Source: SIG607 sp045586405 (lineage in GTDB: Bacteria > Bacillota > Clostridia > Oscillospirales > Acutalibacteraceae). Taken from it: a DNA stretch of 64,000 nucleotides. The notes under the pieces were generated by a model. The model did not search any database. It was not told where the DNA came from and saw only the letters and a program-made list of their open reading frames with translations. Both the position numbers and the translations under genes were made by a program. Position 1 is the first letter of the stretch. Every line of letters starts with the position of its first letter. Below, piece by piece: positions 18,546-30,300 of this stretch. The stretch covers positions 1-64,000 of the forward strand of contig JAZNAG010000104.1 of NCBI GenBank assembly GCA_045586405.1, read 5' to 3'.

Positions 18546-18621
18546 TGGAGCGGATTACGGGGCTCGAACCCGCTACCTCCACCTTGGCAAGGTGGCGCTC
18601 TACCAGATGAGCTAAATCCGC
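18546..18621 (-). tRNA. tRNA-Gly (GCC)
   Basis: The cloverleaf begins GCGGATTTAGCTC, the anticodon loop TTGCCAA carries GCC, and CCA is encoded. It is the last of four tRNAs in one transcript. Confidence 0.95.
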
Positions 18622-18628
18622 AAAATTA

Positions 18629-18704
18629 TGGTGCCTCCGGTCGGAATCGAACCAACGACACGGGGATTTTCAGTCCCCTGCTCTACCAACTGAGCTACAG
18701 AGGC
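18629..18704 (-). tRNA. tRNA-Phe (GAA)
   Basis: The cloverleaf begins GCCTCTGTAGCTC, the anticodon loop CTGAAAA carries GAA between GGGGA and TCCCC, and CCA is encoded. Confidence 0.95.
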
Positions 18705-18709
18705 AAAAC

Positions 18710-18786
18710 TGGCGACCTGGATGGGGCTCGAACCCACGACCTCTAGCGTGACAGGCTAGCGTTCTAACCAGCTGAACTACCAGGCC
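18710..18786 (-). tRNA. tRNA-Asp (GTC)
   Basis: The acceptor GGCCTGG pairs with CCAGGTC, the anticodon loop CTGTCAC carries GTC, and CCA is encoded. Confidence 0.95.
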
Positions 18787-18793
18787 ATAAAAA

Positions 18794-18869
18794 TGGTGGG
18801 AACAATAGGGCTCGAACCTATGACCCTCTGCTTGTAAGGCAGATGCTCTCCCAGCTGAGCTATGCTCCC
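18794..18869 (-). tRNA. tRNA-Val (TAC)
   Basis: The cloverleaf begins GGGAGCATAGCTC, the anticodon loop CTTACAA carries TAC, and CCA is encoded. It is the first tRNA of the operon. Confidence 0.95.
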
Positions 18870-18905
18870 ACATCGAACCGCTACCCGTGTACCGGCGACT
18901 TTGAT

Positions 18906-18934
18906 ATAATACCACAATGACTATTGTTTGTCAA
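18906..18934 (-). promoter_or_regulatory. Strong sigma-A promoter of the tRNA operon
   Basis: A perfect TTGACA (18929-18934) and TATTAT (18906-18911) are 17 bp apart, about 30 bases before tRNA-Val. Confidence 0.85.
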
Positions 18935-18968
18935 CACTTTTTTAAAAAAAGTTTTAAAATTTTTTCTT

Positions 18969-19847
18969 TTACTTTTTATCCTTTAAAATCGACTTGATTT
19001 CTGAAGGAGTAAAGACATAATTTTTGTTGCAAAAATGGCATTCAACCTTAATTTCAGGCATTTCGTCAGCCATAGCAGTCAGTTCTTCTTCACTTATACC
19101 GGACAGCATTTTAACCGTTCTTTCTCTACTGCACGGACAAACATAAGCGGTATTTTCTTCATATAAAACCTCTGTTTCAAATCCGCTAAGCATTTCAAAA
19201 AGAATGTCCTTAACATCTTTGCCCTCGTCCATCATAGCAGTAATTGGACGAATGTGTTTTAAATTTTCTTCAAGTTTATCAATAGTTTTATCGTCTGCAC
19301 CGGGAAGAAGCTGTATAATAATCCCCCCCGCCTTTTTAACGGTTAAGTCTGTATTAACCAGCACACCTAAAGAACATACCGTAGGTATCTGCTCACTAAC
19401 AGCATAGTAAGCCGTAATATCTTCAGCAATTTCACCCGAAACAAGCGGTACAGAGCCGCTGTAAGGCTCTTTCATACCAACGTCTTTTATAACATAAACC
19501 AGACCGTTAGTGCCAACAGCGCCGCCTACGTCAAGTTTGCCGTTATCTTTAAGAGGAAGTTCAACCTTAGAATCCCCAACATAGCCGCGAACATTACCTG
19601 TAGAGTCTGCAACAGCCACAACAGTACCTGCAGGGCCTCCACCGTTTATTTTAACGGTTACTGTATGGTCCTTACCCTTCATCATATTGCCCATTATTGA
19701 AGTAGCGGTGAGCAGTCTGCCAAGTGCCGCTGTCATTACAGCACTTGTTTTATGATACTTCTCAGCATTTGCTACAATATCGGTTGAATCAAGGGCGGTT
19801 GCCATTACGGCACCGTCACTTGTAATACATCTAATCAGCTTTCCCAA
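18969..19847 (-). CDS. hslO: Hsp33 redox-regulated chaperone
   Basis: The 292-residue protein is Hsp33. It has the N-terminal substrate-binding fold (GKLIRCITSDGAVMATALDST, GGGPAGTVVAVAD, GAVGTNGLVYVIKDVGMKEPYSG). The C-terminal zinc switch has the four cysteines in CPCSRERT and CHFCNKNY. On oxidative stress the cysteines lose zinc and form disulfides, which activates the holdase. The frame opens with TTG at 19847, with AGGAACGC nine bases before it, two bases after the stop of the methyltransferase gene. It is the last gene of the yerC operon. Confidence 0.94.
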   Translation of the reverse strand: MGKLIRCITSDGAVMATALDSTDIVANAEKYHKTSAVMTAALGRLLTATSIMGNMMKGKDHTVTVKINGGGPAGTVVAVADSTGNVRGYVGDSKVELPLKDNGKLDVGGAVGTNGLVYVIKDVGMKEPYSGSVPLVSGEIAEDITAYYAVSEQIPTVCSLGVLVNTDLTVKKAGGIIIQLLPGADDKTIDKLEENLKHIRPITAMMDEGKDVKDILFEMLSGFETEVLYEENTAYVCPCSRERTVKMLSGISEEELTAMADEMPEIKVECHFCNKNYVFTPSEIKSILKDKK

Positions 19848-19849
19848 GT

Positions 19850-20593
19850 TTAGCGTTCCTTTCTGACTACAAAAACGTTTCTTTGTGAGTTCTTCTGCGG
19901 TTTACTAAAGGTATTTTCACCAAATACTTTCAGTACTTTAAAGCCTGATTTTTCAAGCATTACGGTGAGAGTTTTATTATCATAAACTCTCTCAGAAAAA
20001 TATTCACTGCTTCTTTCATAAGTACCGTTTTGCTCAACAAAAAAGTCAAGATTTATATCGGTAATTTTACTTTTTTTATCATAAAAATTCTGCCAGACAC
20101 ACATAGTATTATCATTTTCAAAAACAAAGCAATTATCTGCCAGAATGTTTTTTTGCTTATATTCGGTATTTACATCAAAAATAAACAGTTTCCCCTGCTC
20201 TAAAAACAGCGAAACTCTGTTAAAAAAGCGTTGCAGAGTGCGTTTGTCGGTTATATGATTTACGGTATCAAGACAGCATACAGCACCGTCAACGGTACCG
20301 TACAAATCCATGTCCTCTCCCCTTTGGTTAAGAAACAAAACCGAAAGATTTTGCTCTTTTGCCTTTTGGGTTGCAACACTTAACATTTCAGCTGACGGAT
20401 CAACGGCAATAACGTCTATTCCCCTGCTTGCAAACTGGAGAGAAAAATTACCCGTACCGCAACCTACATCCAAAAGCAAAGAAGGAATACTGCCATACCT
20501 TTCGAAAAGATTTAAAAGATAATCGGTACGTGATTTATAATCTACATCTGCCGTCAATTCATCATAAAAATTTGAAAACAGCTCGTAACTCAT
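19850..20593 (-). CDS. Class I SAM-dependent methyltransferase
   Basis: The 247-residue protein has the SAM-binding motif I LLDVGCGTGNFSLQFA near residue 40, an acidic motif II end (VIAVDPSAEML) and the later CLDTVNHITDKRTLQRFF segment. This is the Methyltransf_25/11 type, similar to small-molecule or tRNA-associated methyltransferases of Firmicutes. The acceptor substrate is not evident. Its ATG follows directly on the stop codon of yerC (TAAATG) and it ends 2 bp before hslO, so all three are one transcription unit. Confidence 0.85.
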   Translation of the reverse strand: MSYELFSNFYDELTADVDYKSRTDYLLNLFERYGSIPSLLLDVGCGTGNFSLQFASRGIDVIAVDPSAEMLSVATQKAKEQNLSVLFLNQRGEDMDLYGTVDGAVCCLDTVNHITDKRTLQRFFNRVSLFLEQGKLFIFDVNTEYKQKNILADNCFVFENDNTMCVWQNFYDKKSKITDINLDFFVEQNGTYERSSEYFSERVYDNKTLTVMLEKSGFKVLKVFGENTFSKPQKNSQRNVFVVRKER

Positions 20594-20878
20594 TTACTCT
20601 CTTGTTCTCTCCAAAATCGTATTAATAGCGCCTGTGCCGTCGCTCATCATTCTTTTAACTCTGCTTACAGTAGCGGTACTGGCACCTGTTTCTTTAACAA
20701 TTTCACTGTAAACACGTCTTTCTTTAAGCATTTTTGCAACCATATAACGCTGAGCTATTGATAATAGTTCTTTAGTGGTGCAAACATCCTTAAAAAAGTC
20801 AGCACATTCAGCATCATTTTCTATGCTTAAAATAGCTTTATAAAACAATTCTGCAGTTTTTTTCTCGGAAGGATTCAT
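20594..20878 (-). CDS. YerC/YecD family TrpR-like protein
   Basis: The 94-residue protein matches the YerC/YecD family of small TrpR-fold regulators. It has a helical N-terminus, then the helix-turn-helix TTKELLSIAQRYMVAKML and KETGASTATVSRVKRMM. In TrpR the equivalent helices bind DNA and tryptophan; for this clostridial branch neither the ligand nor the operator is known. It is the first gene of a three-gene operon with a methyltransferase and Hsp33, with a good promoter directly upstream. It may be autoregulatory. Confidence 0.88.
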   Translation of the reverse strand: MNPSEKKTAELFYKAILSIENDAECADFFKDVCTTKELLSIAQRYMVAKMLKERRVYSEIVKETGASTATVSRVKRMMSDGTGAINTILERTRE

Positions 20879-20910
20879 AATAATTTTCCTTTCTCTGATA
20901 TACTAAAAAT

Positions 20911-20939
20911 ATTTTAACAGATTAAAGCGCGAAAGTCAA
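20911..20939 (-). promoter_or_regulatory. Sigma-A promoter of the yerC-hslO operon
   Basis: TTGACT (20934-20939) and TAAAAT (20911-20916) are 17 bp apart with TG one base before the -10 box. An inverted repeat CGAAAG/CTTTCG (20930-20935, 20945-20950) overlaps the -35 box and could be an operator. Confidence 0.75.
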
Positions 20940-20983
20940 TAAGGCTTTCGTTGTGTTTTTTCTAATTTTATAAAACTAAACTA

Positions 20984-21012
20984 TTGACTTTTTTGTAAAA
21001 ATATTGTATCAT
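20984..21012 (+). promoter_or_regulatory. Promoter of tRNA-Leu
   Basis: TTGACT (20984-20989) and TATCAT (21007-21012) are 17 bp apart, ending 15 bases before the tRNA. Confidence 0.72.
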
Positions 21013-21027
21013 TGCTAATGTTATCAC

Positions 21028-21114
21028 GCCGCTGTGGTGGAATAGGCAGACACAAGGGACTTAAAATCCCTCGGTAGCAATACCGTACCGGTTCAAGTCC
21101 GGTCAGCGGCACCA
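21028..21114 (+). tRNA. tRNA-Leu (TAA)
   Basis: The acceptor GCCGCTG pairs with CAGCGGC, the anticodon loop CTTAAAA holds TAA (21062-21064), the variable arm is long, and CCA is encoded. Confidence 0.96.
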
Positions 21115-21145
21115 AAAAAAGCAAGTCTTTTGACTTGCTTTTTTT
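21114..21145 (+). terminator. Terminator of tRNA-Leu
   Basis: A 14-bp stem (21114-21127 with 21132-21145) ends in a run of T residues directly after the CCA end. Confidence 0.88.
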
Positions 21146-21248
21146 ATTTTTTCGTTAACGCCGAAGAAAATATACGTGACATTTTCTTTATTGAACAGTA
21201 CCTAAAAGCAGACAATTTTTTCGTTCAAAATGACAACACGCTTATATA

Positions 21249-21277
21249 TTGTAATAAACTTAATGTTATGCTATAAT
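21249..21277 (+). promoter_or_regulatory. Sigma-A promoter of the giant secreted protein gene
   Basis: TTGTAA (21249-21254) and TATAAT (21272-21277) are 17 bp apart. The leader to the ATG is about 30 nt and unstructured. Confidence 0.75.
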
Positions 21278-21315
21278 AAATTATCTATATTTTATTTTAG
21301 CGAAAGGAAGATTTT

Positions 21316-24300
21316 ATGAAAACACCACTACTGATGAAAATTTGTTCAGTACTTCTGGTCATCACTATGATGATTACAATGTGTCCCCTTTCTATATTTG
21401 CTATTGACGAGGAGGGTGACGAAGAAATCATCGAGCCGGTTGATGTTTATTCGGCCGATGACCTTGAAGAAGTTTTAGCAGGTGATGATGATTACATTCG
21501 TATTCTTAACGACTTCTATTTAGACAGAACGTTCTACATAGACCACAATGTAACCATTTATACCGAATCGGCAATAACCCTAACCCGTGCGCCTGAATTT
21601 GACGGCGACATTTTCATTGTCGGCAAAAACAGCGAGGGTAATATTTGTGAAGAATCGGTTTCCTTAACACTTGGAAACAAAGATTCTGTCATATCCGACC
21701 TACTTACCATAAACGGTAATAGCGAAAATATGGCAGCCGAAGTAACAGGTACGGTTATTTTTGTTTGTGCAAATGCTAAAATAAATCTTTACGAAGACCT
21801 GACAATAACAAACTGTGTCAAGGTTGGCAATGACGAAACAATGACAGGTTTGCACACATTATCCTACCCTGCCCGTATAGGCGGTGCTGCAATTATTCTT
21901 GCCGGTAACAGTTACGGTAACATTTACGGCGGTAAATACATTAACAACTCTGTAAATGATTTTACCGATGCTGATACCGATGAAGGCAGCGCTTCTACCC
22001 ACGGCGGTGCCATTTACAACTATGGTACCCTCAACGTTTACGGCGGTATATTCTCTAATAACCACGCCGGTCGTGGCGGTGCCTTCTACAACTATCGTGT
22101 TCTAAATCTTTACAGTGCTGAAATTACCGGCAATACCTCTTCTACCTTTGGTGGTGCTATTTATGTACCTAACAGTACCTCTGCATATACATATATTGGT
22201 GAAGAAAACGGTATTGGCGACAGTTTTGTTTCTTTCGGCGGCAACTCTGCTGAAGAAGGCGGCGGTGCTATATACGTCAAAAATGTTGCCACAGTAAAAA
22301 ACACTTCCTTTAGTGATAACAGTGCAGGTACATCCGGTGGCGCTATTTTCGCCCCTGCTATGGAGCTAACAGTTTCAAACTCAACCTTTGACAACAACAT
22401 TTGTGCTACAAATGGCGGTGCTATATATCTTTCTGGTACCAACTCTACCGCAGGTAAAGAATTTACTGCAACCGAATCATCCTTCAGAAACAACGTTTCC
22501 CAAAGCAAAGGCGGTGCTATATACATAAAAGAAGCCTCTGCATATATGGAAAATGTCATTTTTGAAGCTAACAACAGTCCTTCCGGCGGTGCAATTTATT
22601 CTACAACCGCAAATATTGATATAAATACCGCTACCATAAACGATAACACAACAACAGGCTATGGCGGTTTTATATACCTGGTTGAATCTTCTGTTGCAAA
22701 AATGAACAAAATCACCGCAACAGGCAACATATCAAATTCTTCCGGTGGTTTCATATGTTCAAACGCTTCTACCACAACTATTTACGACAGTACCTTTGTT
22801 GGTAACAGATCTACATCCTCAGCAGGTGCTATCAGCTTTAATTTGGACTCGGTTGGTAATGTATATAATTCTACCTTTGAGAACAATATCACCGGTGGTT
22901 CAGGTGGTGCAATTTTCATTTACACCAATGGTGTTGCCACCCCGACAATTATTCACAGCTGTACATTTTTAAACAACCAAGCAGGTTCAGGTGGTGCAAT
23001 ATACGCTTCCAAAGCAAGTATTGCCGAGCTTTATAATATTACTGCAAAAAATAACAGTGCAGATAAAGGCGGTTTCCTTTATATTACAACCACCAATACA
23101 ACTTTATCCTTAGCCGGTATCTCAGTTTACGGAAATACCGCTTCTGTTGGTGGTCCTATTATTTGGGGTAACCTTAAAGCATCAATTCTTAAAATCGATA
23201 AAACAAAATATGTTGATATGGGCAACTCAGGCGACTGGGATGACGCTTACTGGAGCGCCGCAATCTATAACTTAGTTACTGTTAAGGAAGCAAGCCTATC
23301 TATTCCTTCATACATTGGTTATGACGGTAACGAAGTTATTCCTGAAGTTATTTCTGTTCCTGCAGAAGTTTCTACAGTTGCTGAGCTTGAGCGCGCTATA
23401 AACGCAGGTCACGATTTAATTCGTATCACCAAGAGTTTTGAACTGGACCGTACCTTCTATATCAAAAATGATATGAACATTTTTGCAAGTTCTGCGGTAA
23501 CCCTTACCCGTGCCGCTGACTTCGGCGGTGACATATTTGTAGTTGGCGAAACCGAAGACGGTACCCTTCTTGAAACTGCAGAAAACGATAGAATCGTTCT
23601 CTCAATCGGTAACAAGGAATCAAAAGAGAGCAATATGCTTGTAATTGACGGTAACAGAGACAATATGACTGTTACAGTTACCGGCTCGGTATTTTTCGTT
23701 CGTAAAAACTCACAGGTAGATCTATACGAAAACCTTTCTGTAATCAACTGCAAAAAGAACGGTAACAGCAAGACCTACAATTACACCGATACCGATATTT
23801 CGGGTTATCCTGCCAATGTAGGCGGTGCTGTTGCAATTATGACAAGTGGCAGTTTGATGAACATTTATGGCGGTAATTACAAAAACAATGCTGTAAATAA
23901 TACTGCCGATGCTGATTCCCTTTCATCCTGGGGCGGTGTTATTTTCAACCATGGTACAGTTAATATTTATAGCGGTACTTTTGAAAATAACCACGCAGGT
24001 CGTGCCGGTTTTCTTTACAACTACCGTGTGTTAAATGTATATAATGCCACGATCAAAGGCAGTTCTGCCTCCTCTATGGGTGGTGCTATATATATTCCCG
24101 CTTCTACAGCTGCCTCTACTAATATCGGTACTGACAATGATTTGGTAGAAAGCCACGTAATCATTACTGAAAGTTCCTCTACCGGTAACGGTGGTGCTAT
24201 ATACGCTCAAAAATACCTGAAAATTGAAAATGTTGAATTCAGCAAAAACACTTCGGGCGGAAATGGCGGCGCACTGTATCTTACAGGTACAAACGCTACT

Positions 24301-27300
24301 ATCAGCAACACTGTTTTCAAGGAAAACTCTACTACATCTGATTCTTCCTATGGCGGCGCTATTTATCATAAAGATTCAAATACAAAAATTACCGGTGCCA
24401 CTTTTGAAGGCAATACATCTCCCTCCCACGGCGGTGCAATTTATACAACCGGTGCTATTGACACCAACGAGAAGGATTTAACCATATTCAGCTCCTCCTT
24501 TAATTCAAACAGCACTAATGCAAATGGTGGTGCTATATACGTTTGCGGTTCTTCACGAATATACTCTGTAAAAACCAACTATAGTAGCAATAGTGCTACA
24601 TCAGGTGGTGCAATTTACTCTACAAACGGTAACGTTGACGTTAATACATCTATCGTTAGAAATAACACCGCTTCCTCTGTTGGTGGATTTGTTGCAGTAT
24701 ATACAAATTCAACTGCCCTTTTAAATGCCATTGATGCTGAAGAGTGTTTTGCAAATACAGGTGGTCTTGTATATGTTAAAAACTCCGATTTAGAAATTTA
24801 CAACAGCCATATTAAAATGTGTAGCGCTCGTACCACACACGGCGGTGCTGTATATGTAGAAACAGGCTCTAATGCCAAGTTTTATGCAAGTACTTTTGAA
24901 AATAATACCGCTGACGATAACGGCGGTGCGCTCGCCCTATACAATGCCGGACTTTATAACCTCATTCACAGTTGTACCTTTATAGGTAACAGCAGTAATG
25001 TTTTGGGTGGTGCTGCATGGATTTCTAACGGTCCTACAGTTGATATTTACAATATCACTGCTAAGAACAATCACTCCGACAAAGGTGGCGCGCTCTACAT
25101 AACCGTATCCGGTACTGTGGTTAATCTTATCGGTGCTACATTCTCAGGCAATACCGCAACCACAGGCGGTCCTATTATCTGGGGTAACACTTTTAATGCT
25201 GTTCTCAATATTGACAAGTCAAAATACACCGACCTTGACCATACCGGTGCTTATGACGACGCTTATTGGAGTGCAGCTATATACAACAAATTAACTGTTA
25301 ACGAAACCACAGGTGAAGTTCCCAAATATCTTGACTACGGCAACGAGCCTTATGACCATATGAGCGATGCTGTTGACGTTAAGACCTGTGACCAGCTTGA
25401 AGCTGCTCTCAAGAGCGATGCAAAACATATTCGTATTATTTCTGACCTTATTATAGACAGAACTTTCTACATTGACAGAAGCGTAACAATATTCTCCACT
25501 GCCCCCTACGTCTTAACCCGTTCACCCGAGTTTACGGGAGACTTCTTTGTTGTAGGCGAAACCGAGAATACAGTTAGTTCACTTGTTGATAACGGAAGAA
25601 TTTTCCTAACCCTTGGTAACCCGTTATCTGTTAAAGAAGACCTTTTAACCTTTGACGGTAACTCTGCCAATATGAAAGAGACAGTTAAGGGTACAATTCT
25701 GTTTATAACCAGCAGTTCTATTGTTGAGTTACACGATAACATCACAATAACCAACTGTTACAAGACCGACAACGAACGAACCTACGAAACCAAATACAAC
25801 CTGCCAAGATCTAATCGTATCGGTGGTGCAGGTGCCATTATTCATAGTGGTACTCTTGATATTTATGGCGGTAATTACAGAAATAACAAAATTGGTGACG
25901 AAGACACTACTACTGCTGACGATTCAGGTAGAAATTCTTCCATCGGCGGTCTTATTTACAACTTCAGCAACCTGATTATACGCGGTGGTACATTTGACGG
26001 AAACACTGCTGCCCGCGGTGGTATAGTTTATAACTACCGTACCGTTAAAATTTACGGTGGTACCTTTACAAACAACCACGCTACCGTAAACGGCGGTGTT
26101 ATCTATCAACCTAATACTGCTCCCGCACAATTGCGTATCGGTACTCAGTACAACGCCGGAGATTTCTCTGTATTATTTGAAAACAACACATCAGTTAAGC
26201 ACGGCGGTGCAATTTACACTTCAAGCCTTAGCTCTACTCTAATTAACGGTAATGTTACTTTCAAAAATAATAAATCAACTGAAGGTAGTGGCGGTGCTAT
26301 TGCAATTTACGGTCAATTAACCGCTACCGGTATTAACTTTACCGGCAACTCAGCTTATCTAAGAGGCGGTGCGGCTTATCTTGCCAACTCAAGCGACTCT
26401 TATGTAACAAGATTTATTAAGTTTGACAACTGTAAATTCACAAGCAATACTGCACTACTCGGTGGTGCTCTGAATATCTTTGCAGGTTCTTCCTCTTTAA
26501 GTAACGGTGCTCAGGTTATCGTTAACAACTGTAACTTTAAGAAGAACACTGCCGCCAAGACATTCGACAGCCCCTCCTCTGCTTTTGGTGGTGCAATTGT
26601 TGCAGAAAGAAAATCCACACTTACTGTAACCGATTCAACCTTTACACAGAACAGTGCAGCAAACGAAGCAGGTGCAATTTACATCGCAGGTCAAAGTACT
26701 GCTACTATTAACGGTTCTACCTTCAGTTCTAACTTTATTGCCGAAGGTGGTACACACGGTGGTGCAGTAGTTGTACGTAGTTCTAAGCTTACTGCCGACA
26801 ATAATACCTTCTCCGATAACAAAGCTATTAACAACGGCGGCGCTGTGTATATTTCTTATCAGAGCGCTCAGGGTGTTAACTCTGATGTTAAAATTACAAA
26901 TTCTATTATCAAGAAAAACTACGCCGGTGGTAATGCAGGTGCAATTTACGCTACCAAGATGACTGTTGAAAACGAAAAACGTATTCTTACTGTAAAAGAT
27001 ACTGAATTCAACGGTAACAGCGCCGAATCAAATGCAGGTGCCGTTATGTTAGCAACAGGTGTTGATGCCTTCTTTAAGAATGTTAAGTTTGATAAGAACT
27101 CTGCAATTACCGGTGACGGCGGTGCGTTATTCACCTACGGCGCAATAATGACTTTTGAAACTGCAGAATTCAACGAAAACACCTCAACCGAAACCGGTGG
27201 TGCCATCCGCATTGACGGTGCCGCTACCGCAACATTATACGATATCCTTGCCACCAAAAATGCAGCACAGACAAGCGGCGGATTTTTATTTAATGATTCC

Positions 27301-30300
27301 GGCGCTGTAAAAGTATATGACAGTTCCTTCAAAAACAACTCTGCCAACGGCAACGGTGGTGCAATAACCGTTTACGGCGCCGGCACCAGCGAAATTTACG
27401 GTAGTGAATTTGTAGGCAACAAAACCACCGGTAATTCATCAAGTTCAAACGCCGGTGCTTTATACTTCGGCAGTGCTGAAAAGAATAACTTAGTTCACTC
27501 CTGTACATTTACAGATAATAGTGGCTACTACGGTGGCGCAATATACGCTACCGGTAAGGCACAGGGTAGTTTCTACAATATTACCGCTACAAACAATAGC
27601 GCACAAAGAGGTGGCTTCTTCTACGAAACCACAACAGGTACTACCTTTAATATTGCAAGTCTTACCGTTTCGGGCAATACCGATGTTGAAGGAGCTCCGA
27701 TTATTTGGGGCAACAGTTTTGGCGCAGTACTAAATATCGATAAATCAAAATACACCGACAAAGATGTAACTACTGCACTTGACGATGCTTACTGGGCTAA
27801 GGCAATTTATAACAAGCTCACAGTCAATTATGTAACATTGACTGTTCCAGCCTATACTGCTTATAAGCCTACGGAAGATAAAGTAGTTACTCCTACAGAA
27901 AAAACACCTGTACCGGTAACCGATGTTTTGAACTTAGCTCAGAACAGCACTGACGGATACATAAACTCTTATTATGATAAGTTAGAAAAGCTTGAGAACA
28001 ATTCAAACTTCTTAAGTAAAAATACTGCGACCTTTGAAAATATCAACGGAAATACTGTAACGGTAGACACCTTTGTATACCCCTACAAGAGTGCTGCAGA
28101 CAACTGTAACTTCAGTCAGGGTATTCTTATGTATCAGGCTATTCTCTATAAAGCAGCCCACCCCGAAGAAGAAGTTTATATTGATGTTGCTTCTTATCGT
28201 ATGTCTGTTGCCGCAGCAGTTAACATTAACCCCAACAGCAGATACTACGGCTATATGAGAAATCTGCAGGGCAAAGAATACGACTCCAACGGTTTCGTAC
28301 GCCTTGCTTATCTGATGATTACTGCCGCAAAAATGGGTATTCACGTAAATGTTCTCGGTCATATAGACGGATATCCCGCTTACTCAAGTGACCCTAACCT
28401 TAATAAGTATTTCACTAACAAGTTAAATGATCCTTGTGATCCCGCTTATGTTGAGAACGGTGTAATCGGCGATTATCTTGACTTTAATAAGTTCAACTGG
28501 ACACTGGACAATAAAGGCGGAACAGATATGATGCACACAAAGATGTGCGCTGTTTCCCACTATCTTGACTGGAACGGTGTAGAACACAAAAATGCCGTTT
28601 GGTCATCCAGTTCTAACCTTGACGGTATAAGAACTGAAGGTTGGAACGGTAACTATAAGTTACAGACCGCATCTATTGTTACAGGCCATGCTGAAATATA
28701 CCGTACTGCAACCAACTATCTGCGCTTAATCGGCAATTATAAAGAGCAGGAACAGGTTTACGAGTTCCACGAGCTTATAAGCCAGATGAATACATATCAG
28801 ATTGATATGATAAATGCAGGTCGCGGTGATGAAATACCTGAAGACGAAAGAATAGTTTATCTTGGCACCGAGTATGACAAGGTATTTGAGCTTTACTTTA
28901 CTCCCTTCGGCGGTGATCAGGTTGTTTGGGACGAAGAGCATAACCCCTACTGTAAATATCTGCGCAAAATGTATAATTCTGAAGATTATATTCTCTTCTC
29001 TTGGAATACTGCAGAATACAACGGTGAATTCCCCTTAGGTAAGCAAATTGAAGATGTTATAACTTCTGCTTTCCACGATAACCGCAACCCAAACAACAGA
29101 TTCTATGCAATAATGAACTCCTACAATTCTGCAAATATGTCCGATTTGAAGGTAGGAAAAGATATAGGTTTCTTCTCACTTAACAAGAGAGATTTCGGCT
29201 ATATTCATAACAAGGATATGCAGATGTCTTACGTAGAAAACGGTCAGCGTTACTATGTATCTCTGCTTAACTCCTGCAACGTACACTCCGGTTCTATGTG
29301 TTATCAGTCCAACTTTATGCTTGTTATTAAAGAAACTGATTACACAGAAAAAAGCGTATTCTTTAATCATGCAGAAAATACCACTACCGGTATTGTTGAC
29401 CACGATTACGGCGAAGTGCTTGTAAAAGAAGCTGAGGAAAACAAACACGGCTATACTTATAAAACATGTCAGCAATGCGACAAGCAGATAATTCTTGATG
29501 AAGTTCACAATTACAGTGACTGGATAACCGACAGAGAGGTTACCTCTACCTTAAAGGGTATCGAGCACAAAGAATGTACTGTATGCGGTGAAATATTTGA
29601 AACAAGAGAAGTTGCTTTCTCTAAAGAAACTTCTATAGATACTTCTGACAGCGAAGGCAAATTCTTTACAACCGATACAAACTCACTTATTTCTGTACCC
29701 GAAAATGTAACCCCCTTAACCATTGAGGCAACCATTCAGGTTCCCAAAAACAGAACCAGCCGTGCAGGTGTAATTGTTGGTAACTACAAGAACTCATCTG
29801 TTGGCGAGTTCAACGTAGAAATTTACACAAACGGTAATTTACGTCTTTACTGTGTAGCCGGCAGCAAAATTATAAACACAATATTTGCAACCGACCTACG
29901 CTCAGACAACCCACAGCATATTGCTGTTACTATTGACTCAAATATTGCTACCCTTTATTTAGGCGGCGAAGCAGTAGAAACCAAAAAGTTAGTAGCTTCC
30001 CTTCCCGAAAATATGGCTGACTTTAAGATAGGCGGCGATAACAGAGAAGGCAACGCTCAGCACTTTAAATGTGCTCTGCACTCAATAGCTCTATTTAGCG
30101 ATATCAGAACTCCGGATGAAATTAAGCTCGATGCTATGTATGTAACAAATGATGCTGATAATCTCATTTACTCAGAATACTACTCAAAGCTCCAAAATTC
30201 TGAAACAGCATCAAGCAGCACACTTGAAGGTAAAACCTTCACCGGCAGAGATTTGTATAGCTTTGGCAGAACGTTTGCCGCTACTCCTCGAACAATTGAA

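Noticed and set aside
18670..18915. An 81-residue frame across the tRNA cluster
   Set aside because: It lies entirely over tRNA genes and their spacers, which fold as perfect cloverleaves.
21900..27700. Short recurring GGCGGTGCxATTTAC-like units that could suggest a CRISPR or satellite array
   Set aside because: The units stay in frame within one reading frame, vary at silent positions and encode beta-helix turns; there are no uniform spacers.
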